Of a DNA stretch of 64,000 bases, positions 34,911 through 47,426 are shown piece after piece. The stretch is from the NCBI GenBank assembly GCA_047967505.1, contig CM106540.1; one strand, written 5' to 3'. The notes under the pieces are model-generated. The model searched no databases, was not told the origin of the DNA, and worked only from the letters and a program-made list of their open reading frames with translations. The translations under genes were made by a program, and so were the position numbers. The DNA comes from Dipteris shenzhenensis. Its lineage: Eukaryota; Polypodiophyta; Polypodiopsida; Gleicheniales. The number at the start of each line of letters is the position of its first letter. The stretch's first letter is position 1.

Positions 34911-35262
34911 TGTGAAGATAGTGGGAGAGAGGGAGGAGTCTCACCTGTGGCTTTCTCACATACACAATGGGAGAATACACACACAGGTGGAGGCTGAAAA
35001 TAGTTTTCCTCTTCTTAGTTGTGAAAGCCAAAAGAACTCTAGTAAAAAGAAAATAGAAGAACCTTATATGTGGGTCTCAAACCAAACTCAACTAACTAAG
35101 GTGGCATACTAATTGAGCCACAAACTAGAGTAGATAAGGATAGCTGTCATCCAGCTATTATTCGTGGGCAGTGTTCCAACCGCATCTGCAGCTAACAAGT
35201 CGATGACATAAATGCACAACGGTCACCCTAGCATATCACGAGTGGAGCTCAATATCTCAACA
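34911..35262 (-). repeat. Copia-A 3' LTR, 352 bp
   Basis: Minus-strand ends TGTTGAGATA and TATCTTCACA. It differs from the other LTR mainly by about 23 extra bases near 35135-35180 and scattered substitutions, indicating that some time has passed since insertion. Confidence 0.9.
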
Positions 35263-38200
35263 CTCCCCCTCGAGCTCAATCCCAATTCTTGCACACCAAG
35301 CAGGTCTCTGAACTTGCGCAGCTTCTCTGCGCCCAATGCCTTTTTGAATATGTCAGCTACCTGATCCTTTGTGCTAACATAAACTAGATCAATAAGACCT
35401 AGTAAAGCCTTCTCCTGCACATAGTGATAATGCACCTCAATGTGCTTTGTTCTAGCATGATAGACTGGGTTATTTGCTAAGTGTATACTGCTCATGTTGT
35501 CACAATAAATGACAACTGGCCCATCTATAGACTGATGCATATAATAAAGTAGCTTATGCAACCAAGCTACCTCACATGCAGCCATTGCTGCACCCCTGTA
35601 CTCAGCCTCTGTGCTCGACAAGGCAACTGTAGGCTGTTTCTTACTGCTCCAGGTGACTATAGCACTCCCAAAAGAGAACACATATCCACTGGTAGATCAT
35701 CTATCAGAAGTACTACCAGCCCAATCAGCGTCAGTGTATCCATGCAACTGTATCTGAACCCTAGCCTCATAAAATAGTCCATACTGCAATGTGGACTTCA
35801 CATACCTGAGTATGTGTCTAGCCACATCCAAATGCAGTTTCCTTGGAGCCTGCATAAACTGACTTACCAATCCAACAGCATAGCTTAAATTTGGCCTGGT
35901 GATAGTCATATAAATCAGACTTCCTACTATGCGTCTGTACATAGTAGGGTCTTCCAGAAGCTCACCTGCATCCTTGCTCAGCTTCACATTCTGCTCGAAA
36001 GGAACTAAAATAGGCTTACAGCCTGTCATCTCATATTTGGACATCATGTCCAATCCATAGTGCCTCTGCAAGAGCTGTATCCCACTTGGTGATCTAATCA
36101 CCTCAATGCCCAAGAAATAATGCAACTCTCCCAAATCCTTCATCTCAAACTTCTGCTTCAATAGCATTTTCACATGAAGGATATCTTCATCACTATCACC
36201 TGTGATGATCAAATCATCAACATAAATGACAAGTAGCATAATACCTCTCTCTGTTTTTCTCACATAGAGTGAGAAATCTTCCTTGGAAATCTGAAAGCCA
36301 ATAGTGACAAGATAATGTCCTATCTTGTTAGACCATGCTCTAGGTGCGTGCTTCAAGCCATACAAGGCTTTCTTCAACCTCCTGCAAACAAACTCAGGAT
36401 GAATGGCATGAACAGAACCTTGGTGGCTACTCCATAAAGACCTCTTCTTGCAAATCACCATGCAAGAAGGCATTCTTTACATCCATCTAATGTAAAGACC
36501 ATCCCTTTGATGCAGCCATAGCAATGACTGCTCTTACAGTTGCCATCCTTGCAACCAGACTGAATGTTTCTTCATAATGTCTATGCATACCCCTTGACAA
36601 CTAATCTTGCCTTGTATTCGTTCACAGAACCATATGCATTGTGCTTGATCTTATAAACCCACTTACAGCCAATTGCATTCTTGTCTTTAGGCAAAGGCAC
36701 CAATTCCCATGTAGCATTTGCTTCCAAGGCATCCATTTCTTCATCCATGGCTTTCTCCCATTTTTCATTTCCCATGGCTTGCTCAAAAGAAGTGGGTTCT
36801 GGTTCCTGTATCACTTTGACCATATAGGCATAGTGAATGGCTGTAAATCCATCATATTTCAGCCTATCCACAAGATATCTAGCTTTGGTAGACTTGTGCA
36901 AACTAGGCTCACTTCTAGGTGCTCTCAAAACATCCCTAGTCTTCCTTACTCCAGGTGTAACAATAGAAGGAATACCCAACTCATCATCAATGATCTGTTT
37001 TGAGCCACTGGATTCACCATCCACATAAGAGTGACCTGCATTCACATCAAATATGGGCTGATCTAGCTTCTCTTTTCCTTTTCATGATACCTACGTACCA
37101 CTATCTACATTACTTTGAGGAGATTCTCCTGATCTCAATTTGCCTGTCCATGGCGAATTACGTGATCCACTGCTAGAGGACACTGTAGGTCCACTGATAT
37201 TTTGTGATTGTTGTTGTGAATTCTATGCAGCATTACCGTTTTGTGCATCTACATCAATCATCACATTTACTGGTTAATACCAGCTGCTCATCTCATCAAA
37301 AACAACATCTATGCTCACTGTAAACTTACGAGTAGAAGGGTTATAGCATCTATACCCTTTTTGCTACAGAGAATAACCAATAAAGACACACTTCTCAGCT
37401 TTTGGATCCAACTTGGACCTCAACTCATCTGGCACATGAACATAGGCAATGCAACCAAAAATGTTCAAATGAGAAATGTCTAGTTTCCTACCAGTATACA
37501 TCTCCTCTAGCATCATGCCATGTATTGCTACAGTGGGAGTCCTATTCATTATGTAAACTGCTGTAGCAAATGCTTCAGCCCAATAATAATCTGGTAGATC
37601 TTTTTCATTCAGCATGGCCCGAGATACCTCTCCAATATGCCTGTTTTTCCTTTCTGCAAGTCCATTTTGCTATGGGGTATGACTGCATGAATATTGCTGC
37701 TTTATGCCATGCTCCTATAGGAACCTTGCAAACTCATTTGAGAGGTACTCTCCCCGTCCATCTGACCTTAGGCATTTTATTTGCAGGTCTGTTTCTTTTT
37801 CAACCATAGCTTTAAATGCTTTGAAGTGCCCAAACACTTCACTTTTCTTTTCATAAAATACACCCAAAGTTTTCTACTAAAGTCATCAATAAAAGTGACA
37901 AAATAGTGATAGCCTCCAATAGATGCAACTTTAGTAGTCCACACATCAGAGTGGATTAATTCCAATGGCTTTTGACTCTCTTGAACATGCCTAGGAAATG
38001 GTTTCCTTGCCTATTTTCCAAATTGATAGGCTTCACAAACCTTATGCATTTCTACAACCTTGAATTTAGGCAGTCCTGCAACAATATTTTGGGCTTGCAT
38101 TGATTTAAGTCACTGTATATTAACATGACCAATGTGTTTATGCCAGGTATCAATATCTGCAACTACACTGGTCCCATGTGCAAACATTGTTGCACTCAAT

Positions 38201-39594
38201 TCAGGCATGTCCACATCCAATGTAAACATCCTGCCTTTCTTCTTTCCTTTTGCTATCAAGCGACCGTTATTTTTCATATCCTCAACAAAGCATCCATGAG
38301 GATTAAATCTGACCTGCAAGCCCTGCTCAACCATTTGACTAATAGAAACCAGGTTCTTGGTGATGTTCAGGACATGAAATACATCAGACAGGAATTTATT
38401 TTTCCCATCCTGCATAGACAAAGGAATTTTACCAATCTGCATAATAGGATGTGTAGTATCATCACCAGTCTCCACAAATCCTGGTTTTTCCATTTTCCTT
38501 GCATCCTGCATCCATTCTGCGTGACCTGTCATGTGGTTTGACGCACCTGAGTCAACATACCACACATCATTTCGTTCTTCTGCACTTGTCATAGAATTGG
38601 TCATGTGCTGCACCATAAATAGATGCTCATTTCTATCATCACCTTGTCTACTGGAAGATGCATAATTGCCTTGCTGCAATTTTCCATTCATAATGTCATT
38701 CTGCTTTTTGTAGCAGTCCTTAGCCATATGACCCATTTTACCATAGTAGTAGCATTCAACATTGTTGTTTGCATTTTGACCTCTCTGCCATCCACCATGG
38801 CCTCTTTGGCTCCCCCTACCTCTAGAGTTACCATGTCCTCCTCCATAGGACTGGTTTTCTTGAGTTTGCTGCATATTCTGATTTCTACCACGGCCTGCAG
38901 ATCGGCCTCCTCTAGCTTTGCCTCTACCTCTTCCAGCATTTGAGTAGAAGACAATTTCTTTTGAAGTTCCTCCTGAGGAAGATGCACCCCCATTTCTCTG
39001 CTCTTAAGAAATTAGAAGAGCAAACAACTCTTCAAAATTAGGAAATTTTTCACGGACGGCAATGGATGTCCAGAACTGTGCATAATCCTTTCCTAGACCA
39101 TTCAAGGTCACAGAAACTAGATCATCATCTTCCACTGGCAACCCAATGGAAGCAAGTGCATCTGCAATTTTCTTCACCTTCATGTGATAGTCATTGATGC
39201 TCAAATTTTCTCTCTGCACATTGTGCAACTCTTGTTTGAGCTGCATTTTCCTAGCTTGCATCTTTGTGCTGTACATTTTTGCCAAAGTATCCCATGCCTC
39301 CTTTGGCGTACTTGCATCCTCAATATGCACAATCATAGAATCCGAAATACTGATAGACAGCCAGTACATAACTTTTCTGGCTCTCTCATGCCAGCCTTTA
39401 AATGCTTGCATTTCCTGTTGATTGGGAACATTAGGAAGAACTGGTTCTTCTTCATTTCCTGTAATGAACTCCCAATAGCCTTTTCCCATAACGAAATTCG
39501 TCATTCGAAACTTCCATGCCTGGAAGTTGTTCCTGTCAAGCTTTTCAGTGACAATCTGTGAAAGAGAATCAGACGCCATTACAAAACACTGCAA
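35223..39594 (-). pseudogene. Copia-A gag-pol (decayed)
   Basis: The polyprotein is broken by stops at about 39004, 38110, 37777, 37364, 36581 and 35697. In order: a gag domain from 39594 (NFQAWKFRMTNFVMG, then the helical LSINDYHMKVKKIADAL part); a Gly/Arg-rich linker; and a zinc knuckle at about 38754 (CYYYGKMGHMAKDC, in which the second Cys is replaced by Tyr). Next is the protease active site VDSGAS at about 38553, then integrase with WHKHIGHVN near 38130 and HSDVWTTK near 37955. The reverse transcriptase has [20 protein letters not shown] near 36660 and YVDD at about 36224. RNase H has YTDADWAG near 35715 and ALSSTEAEY near 35620. Frame losses are mostly single stops, so the copy is degenerate but recognisable end to end. 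Confidence 0.9.
35263..35270 (-). other. Copia-A polypurine tract
   Basis: Minus strand AGGGGGAG directly precedes the 3' LTR, the usual plus-strand primer of copia elements. Confidence 0.75.
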
Positions 39595-40119
39595 AATATT
39601 CTGTCACTGCAATAAAACACAACTTTTGCCTCACACGGGTAGATCTGCAAAACTGACGAAAATGGTATTTGACCACACAGTCACTTCCTGGTGACGATTT
39701 TGCATCAACAGGAAACAAGCATGATTCTGCAACTCCCAATATCTCTGCACACAGGCATACGATGCAATTTGTGTAGCAACTTTTCACTGACCAACAGAGC
39801 AGTGATCGCATAGCAAAAATAGGGCCTTTTTCTGAGTGCCTACGAAGAACTTCCGCCTTCAAAACAAGCCCCGAAATGGCCTTGAATCAGAAAAATAAAG
39901 TCACCGAGGGGTTTGGCCTTCTCCCGCAGCGAGCCCGCAGCATATACTGCCCTCTCGCCACACCACGAAGGGTGTCTCAATCTGAGACAGTGCACTCTTG
40001 CACTTCTAGTTGTGCTACCTACAGAGATTTGCTCCCAAACTTGAAAAAGGAAAGCAACACTGGTCCTCTTACCGGGACACCGTGAACTTGGTTTGCTTTC
40101 TTGAGCTCCTTACCACGAA

Positions 40120-40135
40120 CAAGGCTCTGATACCA
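40120..40135 (-). other. Copia-A primer binding site
   Basis: Minus strand TGGTATCAGAGCCTTG starts immediately after the 5' LTR. TGGTATCAGAGC is the standard initiator-Met tRNA complement. Confidence 0.9.
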
Positions 40136-40464
40136 TGTGAAGATAGTGGGAGAGAGGGAAGGAGTCTCACCTGCAGCTTTCTCACATACACAATGGGTGA
40201 ATACACACACAGGTGGAGGCTGAAAACAGTTTTCCTCTTCTTAGTTGTGAAAGCAAAAAGAACTCTAGTACAAAGAAAATAGAAGAACTCTATATGTGGG
40301 TCTCAAACCAAACTCAACTAACTAAGGTGGCATACTAACTGAGCCACGAACTAGAGTAGATAAGGATAGCTCTAATACCAACCGTATCTATAGCTAACAA
40401 GTCAGTGACATAAATGCACAACGGTCACCCTAGCATATCATGAGTGGAGCTCGATATCTCAACA
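40136..40464 (-). repeat. Copia-A 5' LTR, 329 bp
   Basis: Pairs with 34911-35262. Ends are TG and CA on the minus strand, followed on the plus strand by the AGTTC target duplication. Confidence 0.9.
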
Positions 40465-41475
40465 AGTTCCGGTGGACGTAGGAGGTCCTAAAGCTTCTAT
40501 GTTGCTCATCATTTGCACTCTGATGGAGTTTACAAACAGCTCTATTTCCAAAAACGTTTTTCAGTCTGTGTGTTGGACCCAGTGATTGAGACCACAGTTT
40601 CCAAAACCGTATGTGCCATTGCATTTCGACGCCCAAAAACCCCTACCTGTCAATTCTTACACGATTCGGTGGAGGATTTTCAGAGTTATAGATCTCTGTG
40701 TATTCGATTTTGTCTCTTTGTTATGCATTTTTCATTCTAAGGTTTTGAAACCTTAGATTTATGCCACATGGCAGTGGATAAGTGTTGACTCCCATTTCTC
40801 ACTCATCGGTTGAGATTTTGGAGTTCCAGTAGAAGAGAGATATTTGCAGATTTTCTTGTAAGTTCGATTATGCAAAAGCGCCCATGTTTTGAGGCATCTC
40901 AGGTTCTATTTTCAGTAGCGGTCTTTTTCGTGGGACCATGATTTCTTGAGCATACCTTATGCAGATCATTCTGGTTGTAGTTTGAGCAGTGTGCGCTCAT
41001 TTGTGGTGTGCATTGGGTTGCAGTGGATGATTTATAGGCCATTTGGATGCATTGCGGTCCTTATTGGATGCGCTGATAGGCCCAAATTACCTTGTGGGAT
41101 GCTATTTCTATGGACGCTTTGCACATGGATGCTATTTTATGCTGAGGGACAGTTTTGACACATTGCAGGTGATGCACTGATAGTGCTATGTTCTCTTGGA
41201 TGAGATATTATTGATGCATATGCCAGTGGACAGTGTTTATGCTTGAGTCATTTGGCACTTATTGGCATTTCGAATTGCCATTGCAGTTGGCATTTTCTTT
41301 TGGGCCAGATTTGCTCATATGGATGCATAGTATATGCACATTAGTCAGATGCTTTGAGACATAAGTTTTGGTGATATTTCACTCTATTGTGGCATACACA
41401 TTTGGGTGCACCTGGTATTTGGTGTGATTCTCTCTTGTAGGTACTAGCATTTGGGATTTTTGCTTCATTTGCATC

Positions 41476-42733
41476 ATGGCATCCTCTTCCATGTCTGAAA
41501 AGGAGTTTTTTAGCATTAAAAAGTTTGATGGGACAAACTTTTCTTTGTGGAAAGAACAAATAAGGGATGTGCTTATTCAAAAGAAGCAGATTAAACGCTT
41601 GTCAGGGATTGAAGATAAGCCTGGAAATATGTCTGAGGATGATTGGAATGAGTTGGATGGATTAGCAAAATCTACTATTAGAATTCATCTTGTAGAGTCA
41701 GTTTATTTCACAGTAGTAAATGAGCAGACTACAGAAGATTTGTGGAAGAAACTGTGTGCCACTTATGAGAAGGAAACTGCCTCTAATAAAGTTTACCTCA
41801 TGAAGAGGTTGTTTGAGCTACAGATGAAGGAAGGGGTCTCCATTGCTTCTCACTTGAATGAATTCAATATTATTTTCAGCCAGCTTTAGGCTCAGAAGAT
41901 GAATTTTGATGCGGAGACTAAGGCAATATTTCTCTTATGTTCATTGCCATCCTCATGGGATACCTTACGTACAGCTGTCAGTAACTCTGCACCTAGTGGA
42001 GTACTGAAATTTGATGATGTTGTGGGTAGCTTGTTGGCTGAGGAGATTAGATGGAAGTCTATGGACGACAACAAGAAGGATGCAACCTTAAATGTGCAAA
42101 GGGGCAGATCATAGTTTAGGGGGAAGTCCCAAGAAAGAGGGAAGTCTCGTAGCAAATCTAGGGCACGCAACATTGAGTATTACCACTGTGGCAAGAAGGG
42201 CCATATGCAAAAGGATTGCTACAAGATGAAAAGAGAGCAAAAGGATAAGAAAAAGAATGCAAATTGGGGTGCAAATCAAAAGGAAGAGAGTCCAAGGGAG
42301 GACAAAGGAAAAGTGAAGATCGAGGAGATCAATGCAGTCACACATGATAGTGACAATGACGTTCTCTTCATGTCTAGTTTATCTGCAGAGTTGCTTACCA
42401 CTTCAGATGATGCATATTCCCAGGATTGGATTTTGGATTCTGGTGCTTCATTCCATGTTACTCCCCATAGGGAATGATTCTCCACTTATGATATTGGAAA
42501 GACAGGTTGTGTACATCTTGGAAATGACTATGCATGTGACATAGTGGGAGCAGGTGACATAAAGTTTTCTTTTGCAAATGGGTCTGCATTTGTTTTGAAA
42601 CATGTGAGACATGTGCCTAAGCTGACCAAGAGTCTTCTTTCAGTGGGTCAGCTAGATGATGCTGGTTTTCACACCACTTTTGGCTTTCAGAGTTGGAAAA
42701 TTCTGAAGGGCTCTAACACCTATTTCATTAATT
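41476..42733 (+). pseudogene. Copia-B gag and protease region (decayed)
   Basis: The gag domain starts MASSSMSEKEFFSIKKFDGT and continues in one frame through LMKRLFELQMKEGVSIASHL. A stop at 41887-41889 interrupts it, then CSLPSSWDTLRTAVSNSAPS follows, with a second stop at 42112-42114. The zinc knuckle reads YYHCGKKGHMQKDC (42180-42225) with its first Cys replaced by Tyr. The protease motif ILDSGASFHVTP is at about 42430, then a stop at 42475. The conserved VRHVPKLTKSLLSVGQLDDAG sequence runs to about 42660. Similarity ends near 42733 before any integrase. The upstream leader has no open frame of note. Confidence 0.85.
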
Positions 42734-43339
42734 TTGGACTTTTTCTGTTGTTTTTGGATGAAGCCCAAAAATCCTTCCCAAATGAAAAGTTTACTTTGCG
42801 AAAATATCCTTCCCAAATCAAAATTTTACTTTTTGAAAATATTCTTCCCAAATCAAAAGTTCACTTTGTGGCACTATCATATTCACATAAAAATATTGTT
42901 TTTTCAATCTATACTTTTGCTCCAACATGCAAGAATTTGAAATAATCCTATATTAGAAATTCTAGCTATATCTAAGTTATTTGTTAATTTAATTATTTTT
43001 AATATTTTTCCTTGACGTTTTTCCGTGACGTGATAAATTTATAAATCCATGAAAGGAGACTTAAATATTTCATGAAAATAACATTGTCACTCGCAATATG
43101 CAAAAAATTTTTAAAACTTTTAATAAATAGAAAAAAGACATGATGCCATAAGACCCAAGTTTTGTATTGAACCAAAGAGGTATAATAGCAATTATAGCTA
43201 TTATTATATGATTACATTGAGAGACGTTGCTCTCAGCTAGAGTCTTTATATCCAAAATGATATAGATTGAACATATGTTTACAATTTAAATTGTTGCTCT
43301 CAAAGAGCCTCAATTTGTGCCATCTGCATAATTTGACTC
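42734..43339. other. AT-rich stretch with a short tandem repeat
   Basis: 42775-42870 holds three diverged ~33-bp units around AAAATATCCTTCCCAAATCA. The rest is AT-rich with no gene. It starts where Copia-B ends, so it may be foreign DNA joined at the truncation point. Confidence 0.6.
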
Positions 43340-43735
43340 CCCATTGTCTTATTGCTCAATGTCACGACAGTCCCTTGCCAGGTGCCATCTGCATAATTTG
43401 ACTCCCACTTGTCTTGCCAAGCCTTGCCCCTCGGGTGCATTGACTCCCCATTGTCTTATTGCTTAATGTGATAGTCCCTTGTCAGGTGCCATTTGCATTA
43501 ACTCCCTATTGTCTTGCCAAGCCTTGACCCTTGGGTGACATCTAGTGCAAAATACAGATGCCATCTGCATTAACTCCCAGTTGTCTTGCCAAGCCTTGCC
43601 CCTTGGGTACATTGACTCCCCATTGTCTTATTGCTCAATGTGATAGTCCCTTGCCAGGTGCCATCTGCATTAACTCCCTATTGTCTTGGCAAGCCTTAAC
43701 CCTTGGGTGACATCTAGTGCATATTTTGACTCTCA
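43340..43735. repeat. Complex minisatellite around GGTGCCATCTGCATTAACTC
   Basis: The phrases GTCTTGCCAAGCCTTGMCCC, CATTGACTCCCCATTGTCTT and AGTCCCTTGCCAGGTGCCAT recur in order four to five times, with period lengths of about 60 and 120 bp. It lies just past the 3' end of the DUF7869 gene. Confidence 0.75.
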
Positions 43736-43837
43736 TTTGACATAGGAGGTGATGACTCTGATTATAATTGTCTTGAATTGGCTTCTTGCCTAGTACCCAA
43801 ATAAAATCCTTCAATGGACTTCAATACAAAGCTTTAA

Positions 43838-46800
43838 TCATGGACATTCTTCATTTACGCTGTCTCCTTCTACTTCCTCCATGGCGAGCATCCTTAAAAA
43901 TTCGTGTATATGAAAAATAGTTTGCTGTGGTATTTTTATTTTTCCTTCTACCTCATATCCCATGTGCTTCTTTGATTTCTTTGCCCTTGAATGCCAAGAC
44001 ACTATGATTGTCTCCATTGAAACTTGAGAGACCGCTTCATCATTTGGGACCCACTCCTTCATTATACAATTAGTATACAATGTGTTATTATCCATATTCT
44101 CCTTCCTACCCTTTGGCTCATACCATACCGCTGTAAATGTTGTAGCTCTCCCTTGGTCATCTCTTTGCATATCAACTACTTTTGCAACCCAAAACTTCAC
44201 ATTCTCATATTCATCATCTGATGGCCGAACTGCAACAAAACAATCGACCTCTATATCTACTTGTGGCATAAACTCTCTCTTCTTCAGTCCACAATATGGA
44301 CGAGGGAGTAATGATACAAATTCATTTTCAAAGACTCGAGCTAGGCGCAAATCGTTATGAACATTTGGCCAAAACATATTGCATTCTTCCTTGACATCCT
44401 TTGAGCCTCGCATTCTCTCAAGGTCCTTTATTAAATTTCGTGTCTTGTTAATTACAGTGGTAGTGTGTTCTCTCCAAGTAGGCTTCGAATCAGGATATCT
44501 CTGGAGCATTTCCTCTTTGTATGTAATAAATGCTTTTAATCCTTCTATTTCACAGTTAGACCTCTCATTGAATTCTTGTATAGGAGCCCATTTTGGATAC
44601 CTTTCCTTGATGGGAATTGATGTTAAGAGACTATAAGGTTCTTCAGGTTCCCATTTTGTATCATCAGAATACTGTTGCCATTGCATTACGAGTTTTTCAT
44701 CTTTAAAAAAAAAAACGAAAGTAGTGTGGATTGGTATGACCTGTCAATGCATCACCACCTATTTGTATGAAAGGTAGAATGAAGCTCTTCCAATCATACA
44801 TTCTTTTGAGCCTCTCACATACTGTACTTTCCTTACAACCACCAACTTGCCTGCCACATCTTCTTACCAAGTCATCTATTGTCTCCACATCCTTGCATTT
44901 AAGCTCCCTTGAGATTGTGCTAAAAACCTTATCGATATCCTCATGTGTATGCCCAACATACAAAAATCCACATTCGACCTCATTGAAGATTCGATGAGCA
45001 ACTAGCATGGAGCAGAATGCAAACATGAGTATATTCTTATTTTCTCGCCAGCAATTATCAACTTGTATTCTCAAAGTCAGTGGTAGGCGACCTTTTTCTG
45101 CATGTACATTGCGAATTGCCTTCATAATAGATGTTACAACTTGATTGCTATCATGTAGATGCAAGGAATCAATCCATATATCTGCAAAGAACTTAATTCC
45201 ATGCACTAACACTCCACATAGATGTGTCTTTAGAAAGTGCTTTCCTTGTAATTTAGGTGGAGTGGCAACAAAATGAGGCAATGTTGTTGTATTCTAATCC
45301 ATGCCATCTACAATAAGGCACATGTAGTCATCGGGATGCGAAATAGCTTGCTCCTTCCAAAATGCATACTTTTGTCTGGAATGTCGAATAAGGTCATGAT
45401 GAGATTTTCGGTTTTTTTTGTATAATTCCCTTTGATTTGGACATGTTGCACTCTCAATCGCTCACTTTAAATCATCACAGACATTGCACTTTGACATTTT
45501 TTTCCTCCTTGGGATTTTAACATATCCAAAGTTCTTCTTCCAAAGAGTATAAAAAGTATGAGAAGAAGCTATGGCATCCCCTCTTTGCCTTTGCTTTTCT
45601 GCAATAGAGTCAAATACTTCGAGCTTTGTCAAGCCCATTGGAAGATGCATTTCAGTGATCACGTCGCCGTTAGGGAGTTTGGTAGATACATGGGGTTGAG
45701 GTAAAGCATTTTCATGTATGAAGTCTTGCAAAATTGTTGCTGCCCTGACAGTTGAGATTCTTGATTTGGACCTTCCTCTATTACCGTGAATGCTAAATTT
45801 GTTGCCGCCCTTTGCCTTGGTGACTAAATCCCAATATGTACCATGGGATAATCCAGTAATATTGCGATATGCCTTATTACAAATCCTTTTTCCATTTACG
45901 AGAGGTTTTACCTTTTGTCTTGAACTTAGCCTTTTATTGCCATTCTAAAGAAAGCAAGAGAGACTTGTGAGAAGGTATTCATTTCTTTCACTTCCTCTTC
46001 TTTGCCACACATGTCCTCTACATTCCTTGATGTCTGCAAGATCAATGAAGTGCATACATCTTCGCTTGCAACATAGATATCCCAATGCATTTAACATGTT
46101 CTCCTCCTTCATTACTCTCTTCCTCTTTGGTTGCTTTTGTGGATCTGCCTGGATTCGCTTTCTCTTCATGCATATGTATGATCGTTTTCGTTCCTCGTGC
46201 ACATTGTTATCTGTATTTATGCACTTCTTCTCCTCACATTTGTTTGTAACCAAGCATCCATGATTGGTCGTTGCATCCTTGGCCATATCACAATCAAAGT
46301 TAAATATTGACTAATCCTCTGTTGATTTCATCCTCGTTTTTAACATACTCTTAGGACCATTCAATGAATTCAATATTCTATGAGAGTATTGAGAACCTTG
46401 AAACTCTTCCACTCCTGAGAGAACATCACTCATTGGGACATCTTGCATGGCTTTCACAAATCCACAAGCTTGATTGACACCAGGTTTGTTAATATGCATG
46501 AACTCATCCACACTTGACAAGACAGCGCTATTGAAACCTTTGCCCTTCTCACTGTGTAAGAATTCATCCACCCCAGATAAGGCTTCGCTTCTAAAATCAT
46601 TTTGTTTCTTGGAACCAATGAACTCATCCACTCCAGATAAGATGTCACTTCTATAATTGAGTACATTGAAATCATCCACATTTGAAGTGATAGAGCCTGG
46701 CACATGGGCACGCTTTTTAGGTCCTTTGATATTGTAGTATACCTTGTCTTTATCATTGAAAACCACGTGCCTCTTTCTCATGTTTAAAAATTGCATGCTC

Positions 46801-47324
46801 CATCTCATATTCTTGCCTACCTCATAGTAGGGATCACATAAGGATGTTATGTTATCAACCATACCATCATCAGTGACTTTTAGAATCCTCATCTGTGCAA
46901 ATGACCATTGCTCCACTTGCTCAAATCCCAATACTTCACCTTCTACTACAGTCTTATTTGAAAATGATCTCATTTGTAAAATGTCCCCTATAGTAAAATC
47001 CAAGGTGGTGCACTTTGTAATGTCTATTGCATAAGTCTCATCTTTGTCCCATGCTATAAATGATTTGTTGGATGTATTGTAGGGCATAACATCTCCAAGT
47101 GTTTCCATATCTCCACATTTATACTTTAGCTCAACATGTGCGCTAAGAATCTTTGATACAGTAACTGCCACCTTATCTTCGCCAAGTCTTCGAAAGTGGT
47201 AAACTGAATTGGGATCACTATCATGGATTGTAGCAAATGCAACTACTTCTCTTTTGCTACATAAAATCACATCCATCCCTGTTACACAATCTATAGCCAT
47301 CTCCTTTGTGAGAGTCCTTCGCAA
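43838..47324 (-). pseudogene. DUF7869-family gene, DDE-transposase-like core (decayed)
   Basis: One minus-strand frame carries the gene from 47324 to 44715, with stops at about 46311, 45945, 45462 and 45297. The frame shifts in an 11-T run near 44703-44714, and a last open frame runs 44686-43838. The N-terminal part (about 46600-46380) has four LSGVDEF-type repeats. A basic Cys-containing section follows, then LPNGDVITEMHLPMGLTKLE, then a CNVCDDLK cysteine motif. The core has IVDGMD (about 45310), VDNCWRENKN (about 45059) and VGHTHEDID (about 44945). Those three motifs are the hallmark of DUF7869 proteins as I know them. Their spacing suggests an RNase-H-fold acid triad, which is inference. 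The C-terminal WVAKVVDMQRDDQGR through AVWYEPKG part is unassigned. The acceptor-like TTGCTTTCTTTAG at 45945 means one stop could lie in an intron. Confidence 0.65.
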
Positions 47325-47426
47325 GCAAGCTACAGTAGCAAAAATTACATAAATATTAGTCTCTTTTTAATAATCTACTCATTTATTATAATTTTTAATT
47401 AGTACTTAATTTATTGGTGGGAGAAG

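Larger units (their letters stand above)
34911..40464 (-). mobile_element. Copia-A, complete-length Ty1-copia retrotransposon
   Basis: 5,554 bp, bounded by LTRs 34911-35262 and 40136-40464. AGTTC flanks it on both sides (34906-34910 and 40465-40469), the 5-bp target duplication typical of copia. Transcribed leftward; the 5' LTR is the right-hand one. Primer site, polypurine tract, gag, protease, integrase, reverse transcriptase and RNase H occur in copia order. It is inserted in the leader of Copia-B. The reading frame has several stops, so it is not autonomous. Confidence 0.95.
34295..42733 (+). mobile_element. Copia-B, truncated Ty1-copia element interrupted by Copia-A
   Basis: It starts with an LTR (34295-34465) and a Met-tRNA primer site, then about 440 bp of leader to 34910. 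It is interrupted by Copia-A (34911-40464) and resumes at 40465 with leader, gag and the protease region until about 42733, where similarity to copia proteins stops. No integrase, reverse transcriptase or 3' LTR follows, so the element is 3'-truncated. A second truncated copy lies at 50824-52738 and matches it closely over the LTR, leader and start of gag. Confidence 0.85.

Noticed and set aside
33559-47426. Simple insertion of a retrotransposon into one satellite array
   Set aside because: The flanking arrays are in opposite orientation, so a plain insertion does not explain them.
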